64,000 nucleotides of DNA from Prunella strophiata. Lineage: Eukaryota; Chordata; Aves; Passeriformes; Prunellidae. Positions 43,934 through 55,219 of the stretch are shown piece after piece. The notes below the pieces were generated by a model. It saw only the letters and a list, made by a program, of their open reading frames with translations. It was not told the DNA's origin and did not search any database. Numbering within the stretch: the stretch's first letter is position 1; every line of letters begins with the position of its first letter. The DNA is taken from NCBI GenBank assembly GCA_036583965.1, contig JAZBQD010000094.1:1-64000 (forward strand), given 5' to 3'. A program made the position numbers and the translations under genes.

Positions 43934-44588
43934 TGTCTTGGTTTGAAAAGACAGGTGTCTTGCTAAGGAAGTCAGGAACCTCCCCTGAACTGGAAACTGT
44001 AAACCCCCTCCCTCAGAATTGTTATAAATTTGAAATTAAGGGAGCTCTCAGGCAAAGATATGGGAGCAGGGATAACAGATCTTTATTAGGAAAGAAAATA
44101 AAAATAAAATAAACAATGCAGTAAATCAAAACAACACTGACAGAGTCAGAATACAACCTGACACCCTGTTGGTCAGGGTGTTGGTAGCAGTCTAATTGGA
44201 ATTGTGGCTGCAGTCCTCCTGGAGTGGCAGATGTGGTTCTGTTGGAGCAGTGGTCGTCTAGAAAGGATGTAGTCTTCCTCTGAAGATTCAGTGGAAGATG
44301 CAGCTGTTTCCTCTGGGAATCCAGTGGAAAGAGCCTGTCCTGCTGTCCCAGAACCTCAGATTATATTCAGTTGGGAATGTTTAGCTCCTCCCTCTCGGCA
44401 GAACATCTCACAATAGGATGCTATAGTTCTTATCAGTCATGCAGTGACATTCAATAGTCTATTATCAACAGATGTCTCCCCGGACAGAGGATTGGTTGTG
44501 GAAGAGATAAGGAAAACAGCCGACTTAACAGAAGACAACTGCCATACAGATGGCAAATAGAATACATATTGCTTGGCAATCCAGGACA
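43934..44588 (-). mobile_element. ERVL-type LTR, solo
   Basis: A 655-bp LTR with plus-strand ends TGTCTTGGTTTGAAAAG and GGCAATCCAGGACA. AATAAA on the minus strand is at about 44083 (CCTAATAAAGATC). The minus-strand U3 start TGTCCTGGATTGCC and CTCTTCCACAACCAATCC resemble 22888-23045. The flanks GAAGC and ACCTG do not match, so no TSD is claimed. Confidence 0.75.
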
Positions 44589-44790
44589 ACCTGAAACAGC
44601 ATCTTTGTGTGTGTAACAAAGTAATAAAGGTAAAACCAGTGGAAAATAGGTATTTCTGATCCCTTTTTCAGGGTCCTTGATAATGGTTTCAAGGTTCATG
44701 GGGTGAGATGCTGAGCTCCTATGCTTTGCCATTGTCAGGTAGAGGCATTGACCCTCACTGTACACAACTTGTTCTGTTTTGCAAGTAAAG
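44589..44790. other. Short unassigned stretch
   Basis: Nothing recognised, though it links two LTR-like segments. Confidence 0.3.
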
Positions 44791-45240
44791 CAGTGGGAGA
44801 AATAACCCCCACACAAATACTTTGAGAGAGATTTCAGGTCAGTGTTAAAATTTAATAGAAAGATTACAATAAATGCAATGATATGGAAAAACTGGCTTAA
44901 AACCACAAAGTCAGAGTACAACCTGGCACCCTGTTGGTCAGGGTGGTGATTGCAGTCTGATTAAGTGATGGTTGCAGTCCTGCCAAATTCAGTGGTCCTG
45001 TGGAAAGTCTGGTCCTCCCGTGGAAGTTCAGGTCCTCTGGAGCTTTGCACTGTGTGGGGCTCTATAGTGGCATATTTTGGGGAGTCTTTGATGGGCATTG
45101 CAGCTGGCTGCTGAGCCATTATGTCCCATTAGCAGAGATGGTGCCTTCAGGATGGGTGTAACTGTGTTGGTGCTCCCCTCGAAGGAGTTATCACTGCTGG
45201 GTCATTTGTGAAGATAAAGAAACACTACCCCATCTGGCAG
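44791..45240 (-). mobile_element. LTR fragment related to 43934-44588 (limits approximate)
   Basis: Shares TTTAATAGAAAGATTACAAT and GTCAGAGTACAACCTGGCAC, then CCCTGTTGGTCAGGGTGGTG, with the 43934 LTR (GTCAGAATACAACCTGACAC, CCCTGTTGGTCAGGGTGTTG). It fades out near 45240. Confidence 0.6.
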
Positions 45241-45631
45241 GGTTTGCCTCATCCAGCTTGTAGATGAGGGATTGAGTGTGCCCTGGGCAGCTACTATGAA
45301 CAACCAATCATTACCAGTTCATCAGAAATTATGTAGATGTCAGTAGAATACAGTTTGGTTACACCCATATTGGCACCCTTTTTCCTGTAACTACAACAAC
45401 CCTGAGTCTGAACCACTAGGCGAGCATCTTCCTTCGCCATCCCATGCCATGCCCGACAACATTTTGGGTCTCTATTGAAAGTTGCTTGTGCTTACAAGCT
45501 CATGTTTATAATGCAAAGTTAATGGACAGGAGAGTAGGATTGGAGTCGCTACACTTAAAACACCATAGTTTTGTTGGCACCCATTGCACTTGCACCACTA
45601 TATAATCTGTCTAGAGGGAGCCGCGTTACAG
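45241..45631. other. Unassigned stretch
   Basis: No feature recognised. Confidence 0.3.
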
Positions 45632-46366
45632 TGTATTGGATGTAATGCTTTGCCATCAGGTAATTTTGTGGTTGTTATAAGTGGCCTCACAGGGATGGAA
45701 AGGTTCAGTGGGAGGGGGTTGACTCTTGGGCAGAGCGCTTCCCTTCCAAACAACAGTTGTTGATGTCTGATGGCTGCATTTAGTCACTGTGTATGTGAAA
45801 CTAGTGTGTTTTCTCATTGCCTGTTGTGGAATTAAAAAAGCAATGTAACCTAATGTATTGGGTCTGAGCAAGGTAAAGTTCACAGCGCTGTGCTTTGCAT
45901 TGGTAGCTGAACGAGTGTTGATAACCAGTGTTTTGGCTACTGCTGAGCAACGCTCTCCCTCTGACATTCCTTGTCCCATCAAAGGGGATGGCAGTGGGCA
46001 AGATCCTGGGAGGGGACACAACCAGGCCAGCTGACCCAAATTAACCAAAGGGATATTACAAACCATATGACGTCAGCTCAGATATATAAGCTAAGGGAGA
46101 GAGGAGGAAGGGGGACCATTCATGAGTTTTCAGTGTTTGCCTTCTGGAGGAACTGTTATGAATGCCGAAGTAGAGACTGACTTTTTTCCTCTTTAGCTCT
46201 TGTACGCACAGATCTCCACTTATTTCTTTCTTTTACTGTAATAAAACTGCCTTATCTTACCCTGCTGGTTGTTCTCCATCTTATTCTCTCCCCTGTCCCA
46301 GTGGGAAAGGGAGTGATAGAGTGACTGAGTGCACACCTGGCACCCAGCCAAGGTCAACCCATTACA
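45632..46366 (+). mobile_element. Plus-strand ERVL-type LTR (start uncertain)
   Basis: TATA box GATATATAAGC is at about 46081 and AATAAA at about 46239. The end GCCAAGGTCAACCCATTACA is typical of the long ERVL LTRs here. TGTATTGG at 45632 is the likely start, as in the 14924 LTR family. No matching TSD was found. Confidence 0.65.
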
Positions 46367-46652
46367 CCTAAAAAATTTGATTTTGAAAGCTGTTAATCTA
46401 AAGTCTAAATTCTGCCCCGCTTGCTTGCTCTCAGCAGTGGGTAGGCTGGTGATACCCTTTACCCTGCATTTTGTCACTGTTGATCTTAATTTTTTTTGTT
46501 GATTATATATTTTCTCCCCCCCCTTTTCTGATTTTATGTCCTTTCCTCGTGGAACTGGCAAAAGTCAGGCTGGATGAAGAGATGAAAGGAAGGTTGTAAG
46601 AGAGGAAGAGGAGGTAATGCATTTCTCACCACCTCTCTCTTCTCTTTTGCAG

Positions 46653-46706
46653 TTGTTGCAATCTCAGGATGTGAAGGAAGATGCTGTGCTTTGCTGCTCC
46701 ATGGAG
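46653..46706 (+). CDS. CTIF: CTIF-like gene, penultimate coding exon
   Basis: A 54-bp in-frame exon between an acceptor (TCTCTTTTGCAG) and a GT donor (ATGGAG|GTAGGG). It encodes LLQSQDVKEDAVLCCSME. Phase is 0 at both ends and joins the terminal exon at 48821 without shifting frame. CTIF is a MIF4G-domain protein that binds the nuclear cap-binding protein CBP80 and supports the pioneer round of translation. Identity is from memory of the family's C-terminal sequence. The related short protein MIF4GD is the main alternative. Earlier exons lie left of the window or are missing: upstream are ERVs and no further host exons were found. Confidence 0.7.
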
Positions 46707-46830
46707 GTAGGGAAGCATCTGTACTACCTGCCCCAGTCCTCATTTCTTTGCTGCTTCTGTCCTTGGCCACACACATGTCAAGCAGCTATTAGGTGTTTCC
46801 AAACCCAAACAGCTCTGTTGCCCCTTTGCA

Positions 46831-47392
46831 TTATGGAATCACCAAATGGTTTGGGTTGGAAGGGACCTTTAAAAAGCATCTAATCCAACCCCCTACCATG
46901 GGCAGAGACATCTTCAAATAGATCAGGTTGCTCAGAGTTCTGTCCAACCTGACCTTGAAACCTGAACCTCTTTCCAGGAATAGCTCATCCACAGCTTCTC
47001 TGGGCAACCTGTGCCAGTGCCTCACCACCTTCACAAGAAATAATTTTTTTCCCAATATCTAATCTAAACTTGCCCTCTGTCAGCTTGAATCCATTGCCCC
47101 TTGTCCTATCCCTCCACACCCTTGTCCAAAGTCCCTCTCCAGCTCCCCTGTAGCCTCTTTAGATAATGGAAGGTGCTCTTAGGTCTCCCTGGTGCCTTCT
47201 CTTCTCCAGGCTGAACAACCTCAACTCTCTCAGCCTGTCCTCTTAGGAAAGGTGCTCCAGCCCTCTGACCACTTCTGTGGCATCCTCTGGACCTTCTTCA
47301 ACAAGTCCATGTCTTTCCTGTTCTGAGGACCTCAGAGCTGGATGCAGTATTCCAGTTGGGGTCTCATGAGAGCGGAGTAGATAAAAGACACT
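46831..47392 (-). mobile_element. CR1 LINE 3' part in the intron
   Basis: It begins AATCACCAAATGGTTTGGGT and contains AACCTGTGCCAGTGCCTCAC and GCTGAACAACCTCAACTCTC. Typical CR1 in minus orientation, about 560 bp. Confidence 0.95.
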
Positions 47393-48413
47393 ACTGTGAG
47401 ATAAAAGATGGCCCTTGATATTCTATCACTGGACTTGTGATGCATGTACATGGATGCAAAAAGTTTGGTAGCTGGAGTCCCATCACAAAATTATATCATC
47501 CTGCTTCCTTCGAATTTCACTCTGCACTTATTTTTTTTAAGCAGAAAACCACCTGAATTGGAGAAAAAACTGCCCCATGGGTCACGCGGACAGGTTTGTT
47601 TGGCTCAGCAGCAGATTTGCAGGGAAATGCTGGTATAAATATAGAAGAGTTTCATTAGTATCTTTTTTGGGAATTGATTTGCCTGTGAGGATGGATGCTT
47701 TCCTTGCAGAGAGTGATTGAAATTATAGCCCAAATTGTTGAAATTCAGCAAAGTGACAGGCAACTGAGGAGAAGGGTTTGAATTTTTAAGGTGAGGACTT
47801 TGAGGAGCTCTGCATTCAAGACCCACTAATCTTCCATGATGGTAGACTCACTGCTGTCCAGTCCCAGCTTGGACCTTCTCCTCTGTGGAACCACCTAAGG
47901 CTTATGTTGCTCCATGGAGGCTCTCCAAGGAGTAATTGTTTAAGAAAAACCCCTTGGCTGTCCTCAGTGAAGCAGCATGACAGGTATAAATGCAAATCTT
48001 GTCAGGGTGGGATTTGTTATGCATACAGGAGGGTTTTGCTTATTATGATTAATGACTGGGAGTAACTGTGAGCTGTGAATCAGTAAGTAAATGAAGGGCC
48101 AGGTAGAAGGCAAGAATAACACATCATAGCCTGGAATTTGTTTTGACAATAGCATGATTTTTAGGTGGGATTATTTTTTTTCAAAAGTAATCTTCCTTTT
48201 ATGTCAGCAATAGCTGGACCATTTGCTCCTCTAGCAGCCCAGCGCAGATGCTTTTCAAAACCTTGCCCTTCATGCTCTTGGAGCTTACTGCCAAGTGGTT
48301 CTGGTTTTCAAAAGTCACAATGCCTTTAACCTTGCCTGGTGGCTCTGCCACACCAAGCAGGCGTGGGCGCCATGGGACAGAGAGAGAGAAACGGAAAGCG
48401 TTTCTCACAGCAG
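47393..48413. other. Intron remainder
   Basis: No exon, LTR end or repeat of note. Open frames here have no recognised domain. Confidence 0.5.
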
Positions 48414-48675
48414 CTTGTGAGAATTTTCAGGGAGTTATAAGAATGTGATAACTTGTTCGTATATACAATCTGCTGGTGGTGTTTTTCTACTTGGTCTTTC
48501 TGTTCTTCTCAAGGACGGTGTGTGAAAAAAGTGTTTTTGTTAACTAACCAATCAAATAGAATATATCGTATCACTCTATATAAACCACGCGGTTCTTTGG
48601 AATAGAGCCTTCTTTACTCTTTCTACAATACTACCTCTCGCCTGTTCCTGTGTCATTCTCTGCACAAGGGTGACA
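48414..48675 (+). mobile_element. Candidate solo LTR in the intron
   Basis: A 262-bp stretch from TTGTGAGAATTTTCAGG to CACAAGGGTGACA. TATA-like CTCTATATAAACC is at about 48578 and a CAAT-like CCAATCAAATAG is upstream. Flanks AGCAGC (48408-48413) and AGCAGG (48676-48681) differ at one base. No AATAAA is visible, so confidence is moderate. Confidence 0.55.
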
Positions 48676-48734
48676 AGCAGGGAAGAATTGGAGGGATGGA
48701 GCACATTTGTAAAAGCCAGTGGGGTGTCTGAATA

Positions 48735-48806
48735 TTATAGAATGATAGAATCATAGAATGTCTCAGCTTGGGACACACAAGGATCAATAAGCCATTGTTG
48801 ACCCCT
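48735..48806 (-). mobile_element. CR1 fragment next to the last exon
   Basis: AGAATCATAGAATGTCTCAG, then TTGGGACACACAAGGATCA, is the minus-oriented CR1 3' end. It stops about 14 bp before the acceptor of the terminal exon, so it occupies the region where the branch point should be. Confidence 0.75.
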
Positions 48807-48820
48807 TCTTCTCCTGACAG

Positions 48821-49036
48821 CTGCAGAGCACCGGCCGGCTACTGGAGGAGCAGCTGCCTGAGATGATGACAGAGCTGTTGGCAATAGCACGTGACAAGAT
48901 GCTGTGTCCCTCTGAGTCCATGCTGACACGGTCCCTGCTGCTGGAGGTCATTGAACTGCACGCCAACCACTGGAACCCCCTGATGCCCACCATCACTCAG
49001 TACTACAACAAGACCATCCAAAAACTGACAACCTGA
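48821..49036 (+). CDS. CTIF: CTIF-like gene, terminal coding exon
   Basis: A 216-bp open exon, 71 codons plus TGA at 49034-49036. The acceptor is CTTCTTCTCCTGACAG and the frame follows on from the 54-bp exon. It encodes the end of a MIF4G-type domain (LLEEQLPEMMTELL, LLLEVIELHANHWNPL) and ends YYNKTIQKLTT. In CTIF this C-terminal domain binds CBP80 and eIF3g. The exon has no stop or frameshift, so this part of the gene looks functional. It is on the plus strand and shows no ERV fusion. CTIF maps to human 18q, part of the avian Z; a W gametolog is possible. Confidence 0.75.
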   Translation: MQSTGRLLEEQLPEMMTELLAIARDKMLCPSESMLTRSLLLEVIELHANHWNPLMPTITQYYNKTIQKLTT

Positions 49037-49455
49037 GGGGCAGGACAAGGTGGGGTGGGAAGGAACAAGAAGAAGACATGCACCTTGATGGGATCTGGTG
49101 AAAGCTTTTCTGATTTAAATTCCCCAGAAGACCAACCCCCAGCATGCTTGAGAATACATTCATGGGGTGGGGATGAAGAAGTATGCTTCTTTTTCAGCCA
49201 CGTCGGGTTTCTTTTTATGAACTCATTGCTCAAGCAGCAGCAACATGTCCCACCAGGTTATTGTTTGACTTTCAAAAGAAGACAGAATTTGGAAAAGAAA
49301 AAACCCAAACAACTAATACAAGTGGGGGCTAGTATTGTTTTTATACTGTCCTCCTGCCTTGCCCTGGCCAACTGGCAGGAAACAGCAGGCAGCAGATGTC
49401 TTGAGAGGACAAAGCTAGATACACACTATACCAGACACTCATAAGTGATGGCTTT
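49037..49455 (+). other. Likely 3' UTR start
   Basis: Sequence after the TGA without repeat signatures, probably 3' UTR. No AATAAA was seen before the LTR at 49456, so the transcript may use a signal farther downstream or within the LTR. Confidence 0.45.
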
Positions 49456-49791
49456 TGTCCAGAGGGTCTTGTGCTAGGTTCCTATGGGAGATCGACGGGA
49501 GACAGTCCTCGTTTGAGCAACAAGTCTCGTTTATTGATCTATAGCAACATACTTTTATACACTCATTAATAAGGCTCATACATATTGCAAAAGCTGAGCT
49601 CCTTATTGGCTTAAGGCAGATGTTCAGTTCTCCCCCCATAGTGGCACATTCTTGGCATACCTTGTAGTTTCTCAGCCTTGACTAGCTACTGTCTCCTGCA
49701 ACTCCTTAATGCTTGTTTAACTACTGTCTAATCATGGGTATTCTGTCTAGTGCCCTTCCTCAGCAAGCCAGGAGCCGACAAACTCCCCACA
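49456..49791 (-). mobile_element. Candidate alpharetrovirus-like LTR
   Basis: A minus-strand TATA-type GTATAAAAGTATG (near 49555) precedes AATAAACGAGACTTG (near 49535). R/U5 looks like those of small alpharetroviral LTRs. The ends TGTCCAGAGG (49456) and CTCCCCACA (49791) are plausible but no exact TSD was found. Confidence 0.55.
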
Positions 49792-50807
49792 GGTTCCCAT
49801 CCTGTCTTTGACTTTCTGTGTCCCCCCACTTACTTGCCACCCCTTCAAAAGTGGATTGGAGAGCAGGATGACTTTCTTATTTGCCCTGGGTTTTCTTTTT
49901 CTTTATTATTTGTGATTTCTTCTTATTTTATTGTATCATTGAATGAACAATTGCAAGCAGCTCAGAGATGAGGAAAGCAACGCCTTCCCAAAAGCTTACT
50001 AATGGTTTATATGAGGATGCTGAAGCAGGACTATTTTAAAGGAGCTCAAATGCCACTGCAGAAGTAACATAGCCATCATCAGCTTGCCAGTAATCTTCTC
50101 AATGGATTGAGAATCATGTCCTCTGAGCTGGGAGCTCTAAGAAACAGGGAATTCTGTGGCCCTTGCTTTTCAAGTCGCCATTATCCCTCAGCCACTATAA
50201 CCCTTTTTTAATGCAATTTTTTTTTTTTTTTCTATTGAAGAAGTGCTTTGTTGTAGTTACTGTCATAGTTATACATTTAAATCCAGGCCTGTTACAGTTG
50301 GGCCTAATAACATTCAGGGCAAGGGAGAAATGAAGGTTCATGTTCTTCTTTAGTGACTGGTAAAGAGAAGACAAGCAATGCATGGAAAAAAGCAAAAAAG
50401 GAGAGGGGGAAAATAGAAAAAGCCAAAAATAGAGGTTTTGAGCCTGGCTTCTTACTAGCTGAATTTGCTGTCCAGTGTTTCCAGGTGTGCAATGTACAAG
50501 AGCAACTCTGTCCCATGGTTGGTGTAAGTGGCACCACATCATTGAGGGATGGGTGGCATATTCTGGGGGAAGAGTTTGCCCAGGGGTCCCCGGGTTGCTC
50601 CAGGATACCTGGGTTGCTCTGTGATAGAGCATCCCAAGGGAAAAGGCGGCTGCTGGGAGGTGAAAGCAAGATGCCTCCTGGATGAGGAAATGCCCAGAGG
50701 GTAAGGAGGCTGGTACGCAGAAATGCCATGCTGTTGCATCCCTCCCCGAATGATGAAGATGACTTGGTGGTCTCCTTATTTGTCGTCTACTGACACTGCT
50801 TATTAAA
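49792..50807. other. Unassigned stretch downstream of CTIF-like gene
   Basis: No domain. A 15-T tract lies at about 50217, with short ORFs on both strands. Could include the distal 3' UTR. Confidence 0.4.
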
Positions 50808-51055
50808 ACACAGAATCACAGAATCAACTAGGTTGAAAAAGATCTCCAAGGTCATCAAGTCCAACCTATGACCTAACACTACCTTGTCAACTAGACTATG
50901 GCACTAAGTGTCACATTCAGCCTTTTCTTAAACACCTCCAGGGACAATGACTCCACCACCTCCCTGGGCAGCCCATTCTAACACCTAATTACCCTTTCTG
51001 TGAAGAACTTCTTCCTAATGTCCAACTTAAACCTCCCCTGGCACAGCTTAGGTTG
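50808..51055 (-). mobile_element. CR1 LINE 3' part, minus strand
   Basis: AGAATCACAGAATCAACTAGG with ATCAAGTCCAACCTATGACC and CCTGGGCAGCCCATTCTAAC, ending in TGTCCAACTTAAACCTCCCC. A typical minus-oriented CR1. Confidence 0.95.
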
Positions 51056-51347
51056 TGATGCTGTGATTCAATATTATTTGAATTTTCATGTGGTTGTCTG
51101 CAATTGTGGTTTTTATTCTGCACGTGGAGCATCAGAAGGAACCAACAGGAGCTTCAACTTTTCTGTCTACCCAGAAAGCAGCAAAATTATTCCTGGGTGC
51201 ACTGGACTTGTCTTGAAAATTTATTTTCTGCTTTGTGGATTCAAGCCCAGGAGCTTTGCATGGTGATAGCACCCTGTGTTGGGTCAGCTTCATTAATAGC
51301 AATAGTACTTGATATAATTATGAGCAGTTGAACTTGATTAAGATGGT
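51056..51347. other. Unassigned stretch
   Basis: Nothing recognised. Confidence 0.3.
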
Positions 51348-52547
51348 TGCAGTGGGTTGATTCTGGCTGGATGCCAGGCACCCACCAAGCCACTCTCTCA
51401 CTCCCCTCCATAGCTGGGCAGGAAAGAGAAAATATAATGATGGGTTCATGAGCTGAGATAAGGACAGGGAGAGATCACTCATCAAATACTGTCATGGGCA
51501 AAACAGGCTCAAATTAGAGATATTTATTGAATTTATTCCTAACAAAATCAGAGCAGTATAATGAGAAGTAAAATAAACCCTTAAAAACACCTTCCCTTCA
51601 CCCCTCTCTCTTTTCCAGCTTTACCTCCTACCCCAGCGGTGCAAGGAGACAGGGAATGGGGGTTATGGTCAGTTCATCACCCATTGTTTCTCCCTCTGCT
51701 CAGGGAAAGAAATTGTTCCCCTGCTCCAGGCATGGGGTCCCTCCCATGAGACACAGTTCTCTGCGAACTTCTCCAAAGTGAGTCCATCTCACAAGCAACA
51801 GATCTCTGAGAACTGCTGCAACATGAGTCCATCCCACTAGCAACAATCCTGCCCAAACTGCTGCCATGTGTGTCACCCTTCCACAGCGTGAAGTCCTTCA
51901 AGGACAGGATGCTCCAGTGTGGACCCCTCTCTCCACGGGTCTCCCACAGGCTCACAGCCTCCTCTCAGGCATCCCTCTGCTCCGACATGGGCCTCCGACA
52001 TGGGCCTCCTCCATGGGCCTCCTCCATGGGCCTCCTCCATGGGCTGCAGGTGGATGTCTGCATCCCTGTGGACGTCCATGGGCTGCAGGGGGACAGCTGC
52101 TTTACCGTGATCTTCAGCACAGGCTGCAGAGGTCTTCACCACAGGCTGCAGAGGAATCCCAGATCCAGTGCCTGGAGCACCTCCTCCCCCTCCTTCTCCA
52201 CTGACCTTGGCGTCTGCAGAGCTGTTCCTCTCACATATTCTCACCCCGCTCTTCTCTGGTCGCAATTGCAACTGCGCAATGACTTTTTTCTTCTTTTTTT
52301 TTGTTTTCCTTCTTCTTCTTAAATATGTTATCACAGAGGCATTACCACCATTTCTAATAGGTGCAGCCTTGACCAGTGGCACATCTGTATTTGGAGCAGC
52401 TACAGATTGGCTCTGCTGGACATGGAGGAAACTTCTAGCAGCTTCCCACAGAAGCCACCTTTGTGGCCCCCCCGCTACCAAAAACCAGGCTGTGATAAAC
52501 CAACATACTCTCCTACTACCAAAGCTTGGCCATGCAAAGCCAACACA
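51348..52547 (-). mobile_element. Long ERVL LTR, solo
   Basis: About 1.2 kb. The left end GCAGTGGGTTGATTCTGGCTG and the right end CATGCAAAGCCAACACA match long ERVL LTR ends; AATAAA on minus at about 51535. It contains a 15-bp tandem repeat (51985-52045). Flanks ATGGT and GTAGT agree at 3 of 5 bases only, so the TSD is weak. Confidence 0.75.
51985..52045. repeat. 15-bp tandem repeat
   Basis: About five copies of a unit near ATGGGCCTCCTCC (15 bp), the last ending ATGGGCTGCA. The long minus-strand ORF across 51873-52709 is an effect of this LTR and not a gene. Confidence 0.85.
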
Positions 52548-52689
52548 GTAGTAAAGCCCATCAGTAATATAAGGCTTAGGGTTGTGCCTGTTGCTCTTGG
52601 TTTTTCCCACTCCCTGATTTCTCAGGAAGCAGAGGAAAAGGGGCTTTAACACCCATTGCAGAGCACTCAGGCACAGCATCTGTCCTCTG

Positions 52690-52985
52690 GGAGACGATTT
52701 GAAAACCAATTTTGTCTTGATTTTTTTTCTTTAAAGAACAGAGATGTCCTATAATCCATGACCTCTGTGGACAGCCTATTCCAGTGCTCTGCCACCCTCA
52801 ATGTAAAGAAATTCTTACTCATGTTGAGGCGCAACTTCTTGTGTTTTAGTTTATGGCCCTTGCTCCTCATCTTGTTGCTGAGCACCACTGAATAGTCTGG
52901 CACCATCCTCTTGGAACCCACATTTGAGATATTTATATGCATTGATGGCATCCCGTCTGAGTCTTCTCTTCTCTAGACTAAACAA
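52690..52985 (-). mobile_element. Older CR1, 3' portion (interrupted)
   Basis: Minus-oriented CR1 with AACAGAGATGTCCTATAATCC, CAGCCTATTCCAGTGCTCTG and TCTTCTCTTCTCTAGAC. It stops after GACTAAACA, where a plus-strand CR1 begins, and continues at 57174. Confidence 0.85.
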
Positions 52986-53804
52986 AAATAATTGTGGAGG
53001 GACAATAAAAAGAGGTTTTTAGAATACATTAATGGCAATAGGCAATGTAGAAATAACATCAGCCCTTTCCAGGATGAGGATGGTCATCTCACAAACAGGG
53101 ACATGGACAAGGCAGAGGTGTTTAACACATTCTTTGCCTCTGTCTTTAACATGTATGACAGACCAAGGGGGTCTCAGAGCCCTGAGCTGGAGGTCCATGA
53201 CTGTGAGAATGATCAGCTCCCAGTTGAACCTGAACTTGTGCAGGATCTACTGCTCCAGCTTGATCCCTACAAATCTATGGGCCTGATGGGATTCAGCCAA
53301 GAATTCTCAAAGGGATGACTGATGTCATTGCAAAACCTCTCCCAACGATTTTTGAGCAGTCTTGGGAATCTGGAGAGGTCAGAGCTGTCTTGAAGCTGGC
53401 GAACATTGTCCCGATTTTCAAGAAGTGCAGGAAGTACCCTGGAAATTACAGGCCTGTCCGTTTCCCATCAGTGCCCAGTAAAATAATAAAAAAGATTATT
53501 CTGGGAGGTGTTGACAACCACCTGGAGGACAACACAGTCATTGGTCACAGCCAGGAGGGCTTGAGGGGAAAGTCTTGCTTGTCAAACCTGATTTCCTTCA
53601 ACGACAGGGTAACCCACCTAGTTGATCTAGGAAAGCCAGTGGATGCAATCTTTTTGGATTTCAGCAAAGCTTTTGATACTGTCTCTCACAGGATCCTTCT
53701 GGACAAAATGTCCAGCACACAGCTGGATAACCATGTTATGCAATGTGTGAGAAACTGGCTCACAGGTCAGGCACAAAGAGCTATAGTGAATGGGGTGACA
53801 TCAG
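52986..53804 (+). mobile_element. Younger CR1 ORF2 (RT) segment 1
   Basis: Plus-strand CR1 ORF2 in two frames. A segment upstream of RT (FNTFFASVFN) is followed by RT core motifs RPVRFPSVPSKI and FLDFSKAFDTVSH, the latter with the first catalytic Asp. A frameshift lies at about 53315. It is cut by an LTR at 53805 after ATCAG. Confidence 0.9.
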
Positions 53805-54596
53805 TGTCTTGGTTTGAGAGACAGGTGTCTGCTAAGGAAGGCAGGAGCCTCCTTTGGAACGGAAAATAAAAGCCCCTTCCCTCCGAATTATTAAAATTTT
53901 GAAAGTAAGGGGCTTTCAAGCAAAGATATAGCAAAATGAACAGCAGTTCTTTACTCATATATATAGTAAGGCAAACAAACAACAACAATGGCAGTGACAA
54001 CAAACAGAACCAGAAATCCAGTAACAACCTTCTCGACTTCAGGCACTTTCCCCTTTGGTGTAATTATGGGCACAGCTGGCAGGGGCGCTGGTGGCTCCCA
54101 GCCGGGTAGGGCGAATGCGATGATTCCCCCACTGCTGCAGGGGGCGCTCCGGTACAAGTTTGGGGACCAAGCGGTAATGTCCGGCGTAGCCGGCAGGACG
54201 GGATGGAGAAGGAGCTTCCTTTACGAACCTCCAGGGGCAGCCAATCCTAGTGCCCCCTCTGAATAGCAAAAGGAGCTGTAGCAGGAAACCTCCAGAGAAG
54301 CAAGCTGGAACGGCAAGACCTCCCGGCAGGCAGAGGGTGAAAAGCTACAGTGTACCACAAACCCGGAGCAATGGCGGAGGTACGGTAGGGGTTGGGGCAG
54401 TATTAGTCCGGCTCCCAAATGCAGTAAAAGGTTCCTCCGTCTTTTCTCACCCTCGCTGGCTGGTCCTTTGGACCCCGGCTGTGCGGAGGGTGGGGGCAGC
54501 CCCCCCGGCGGAAAACAAGGGCGGTCCCGGGTCCTGGCGGGGCATGCACTGGCTCTGGGCTTCCCAACAACAGAGCAGCAAAAGAAGCTTAGCCAG
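53805..54596 (-). mobile_element. Solo LTR in CR1, left part
   Basis: It starts TGTCTTGGTTTGAGAGACAGG and is closely related to 12144-13317 and 43934. The element spans 53805-55542 with exact ATCAG repeats (53800-53804 and 55543-55547). A second LTR sits inside at 54597-55219. Confidence 0.88.
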
Positions 54597-55219
54597 TGTG
54601 AAAAACGCCAATCACTTGTTTTTTTAAATTTTAAAAGTTTAATAGAAATAAGATGGTTATAAAAATAGTAATATAATTAGAGTAAATAAAATTTGAACAG
54701 TTTAGATAGGACAATACGAGACAATAAAAACAAAGAGTTACGAACTGGTTCGGGTGCCCTCCTGGGCTAATCAAGCCCTGAAAGCACACCTGTTAACAGA
54801 GGATTAACCCTTGAAAGCAATAACCTGTTGCATATTCATATATCTCATGCATGATGCATAAATTCCATTCAAATAAAGGATTTCATCTGGTTTTTGTCAA
54901 TTTTTTTCTTCTTGATCCTGATGGAGTCTTTGTGGCTGAGTGAGGCAGGAAGAAGTTGGTCTTTTCTGATAAGTCATAAATTCTTTCTTCTCTGAAAGAT
55001 TTAGGTGTCCTGTGGCCTCTATCTTTGTGCAAATACCTCATTCCTCTTGTAAAAAAATATCTTACATACATAGTCTCTATTTCAGTTACAAAAACTACAA
55101 TTTAACTATAACACTACATTTATCATGCTATTAAAATATCAGTACAGCACTACAAATCGATACAACATAATACATACAGTATTTGCGAAAAGTCTATCAT
55201 GTAATATGCATTTTTCACA
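54597..55219 (-). mobile_element. Solo LTR nested in the LTR (TGTGAAAAATGC family)
   Basis: A 623-bp relative of 13940-14567 with ends TGTGAAAAACGCC and GCATTTTTCACA. Flanks are GCCAG and GCCGG, agreeing at 4 of 5. It lies wholly inside the outer LTR 53805-55542. Confidence 0.85.

Noticed and set aside
51873..52709. 278-codon minus-strand open frame
   Set aside because: It lies almost wholly inside a solo LTR and includes the 15-bp tandem repeat.
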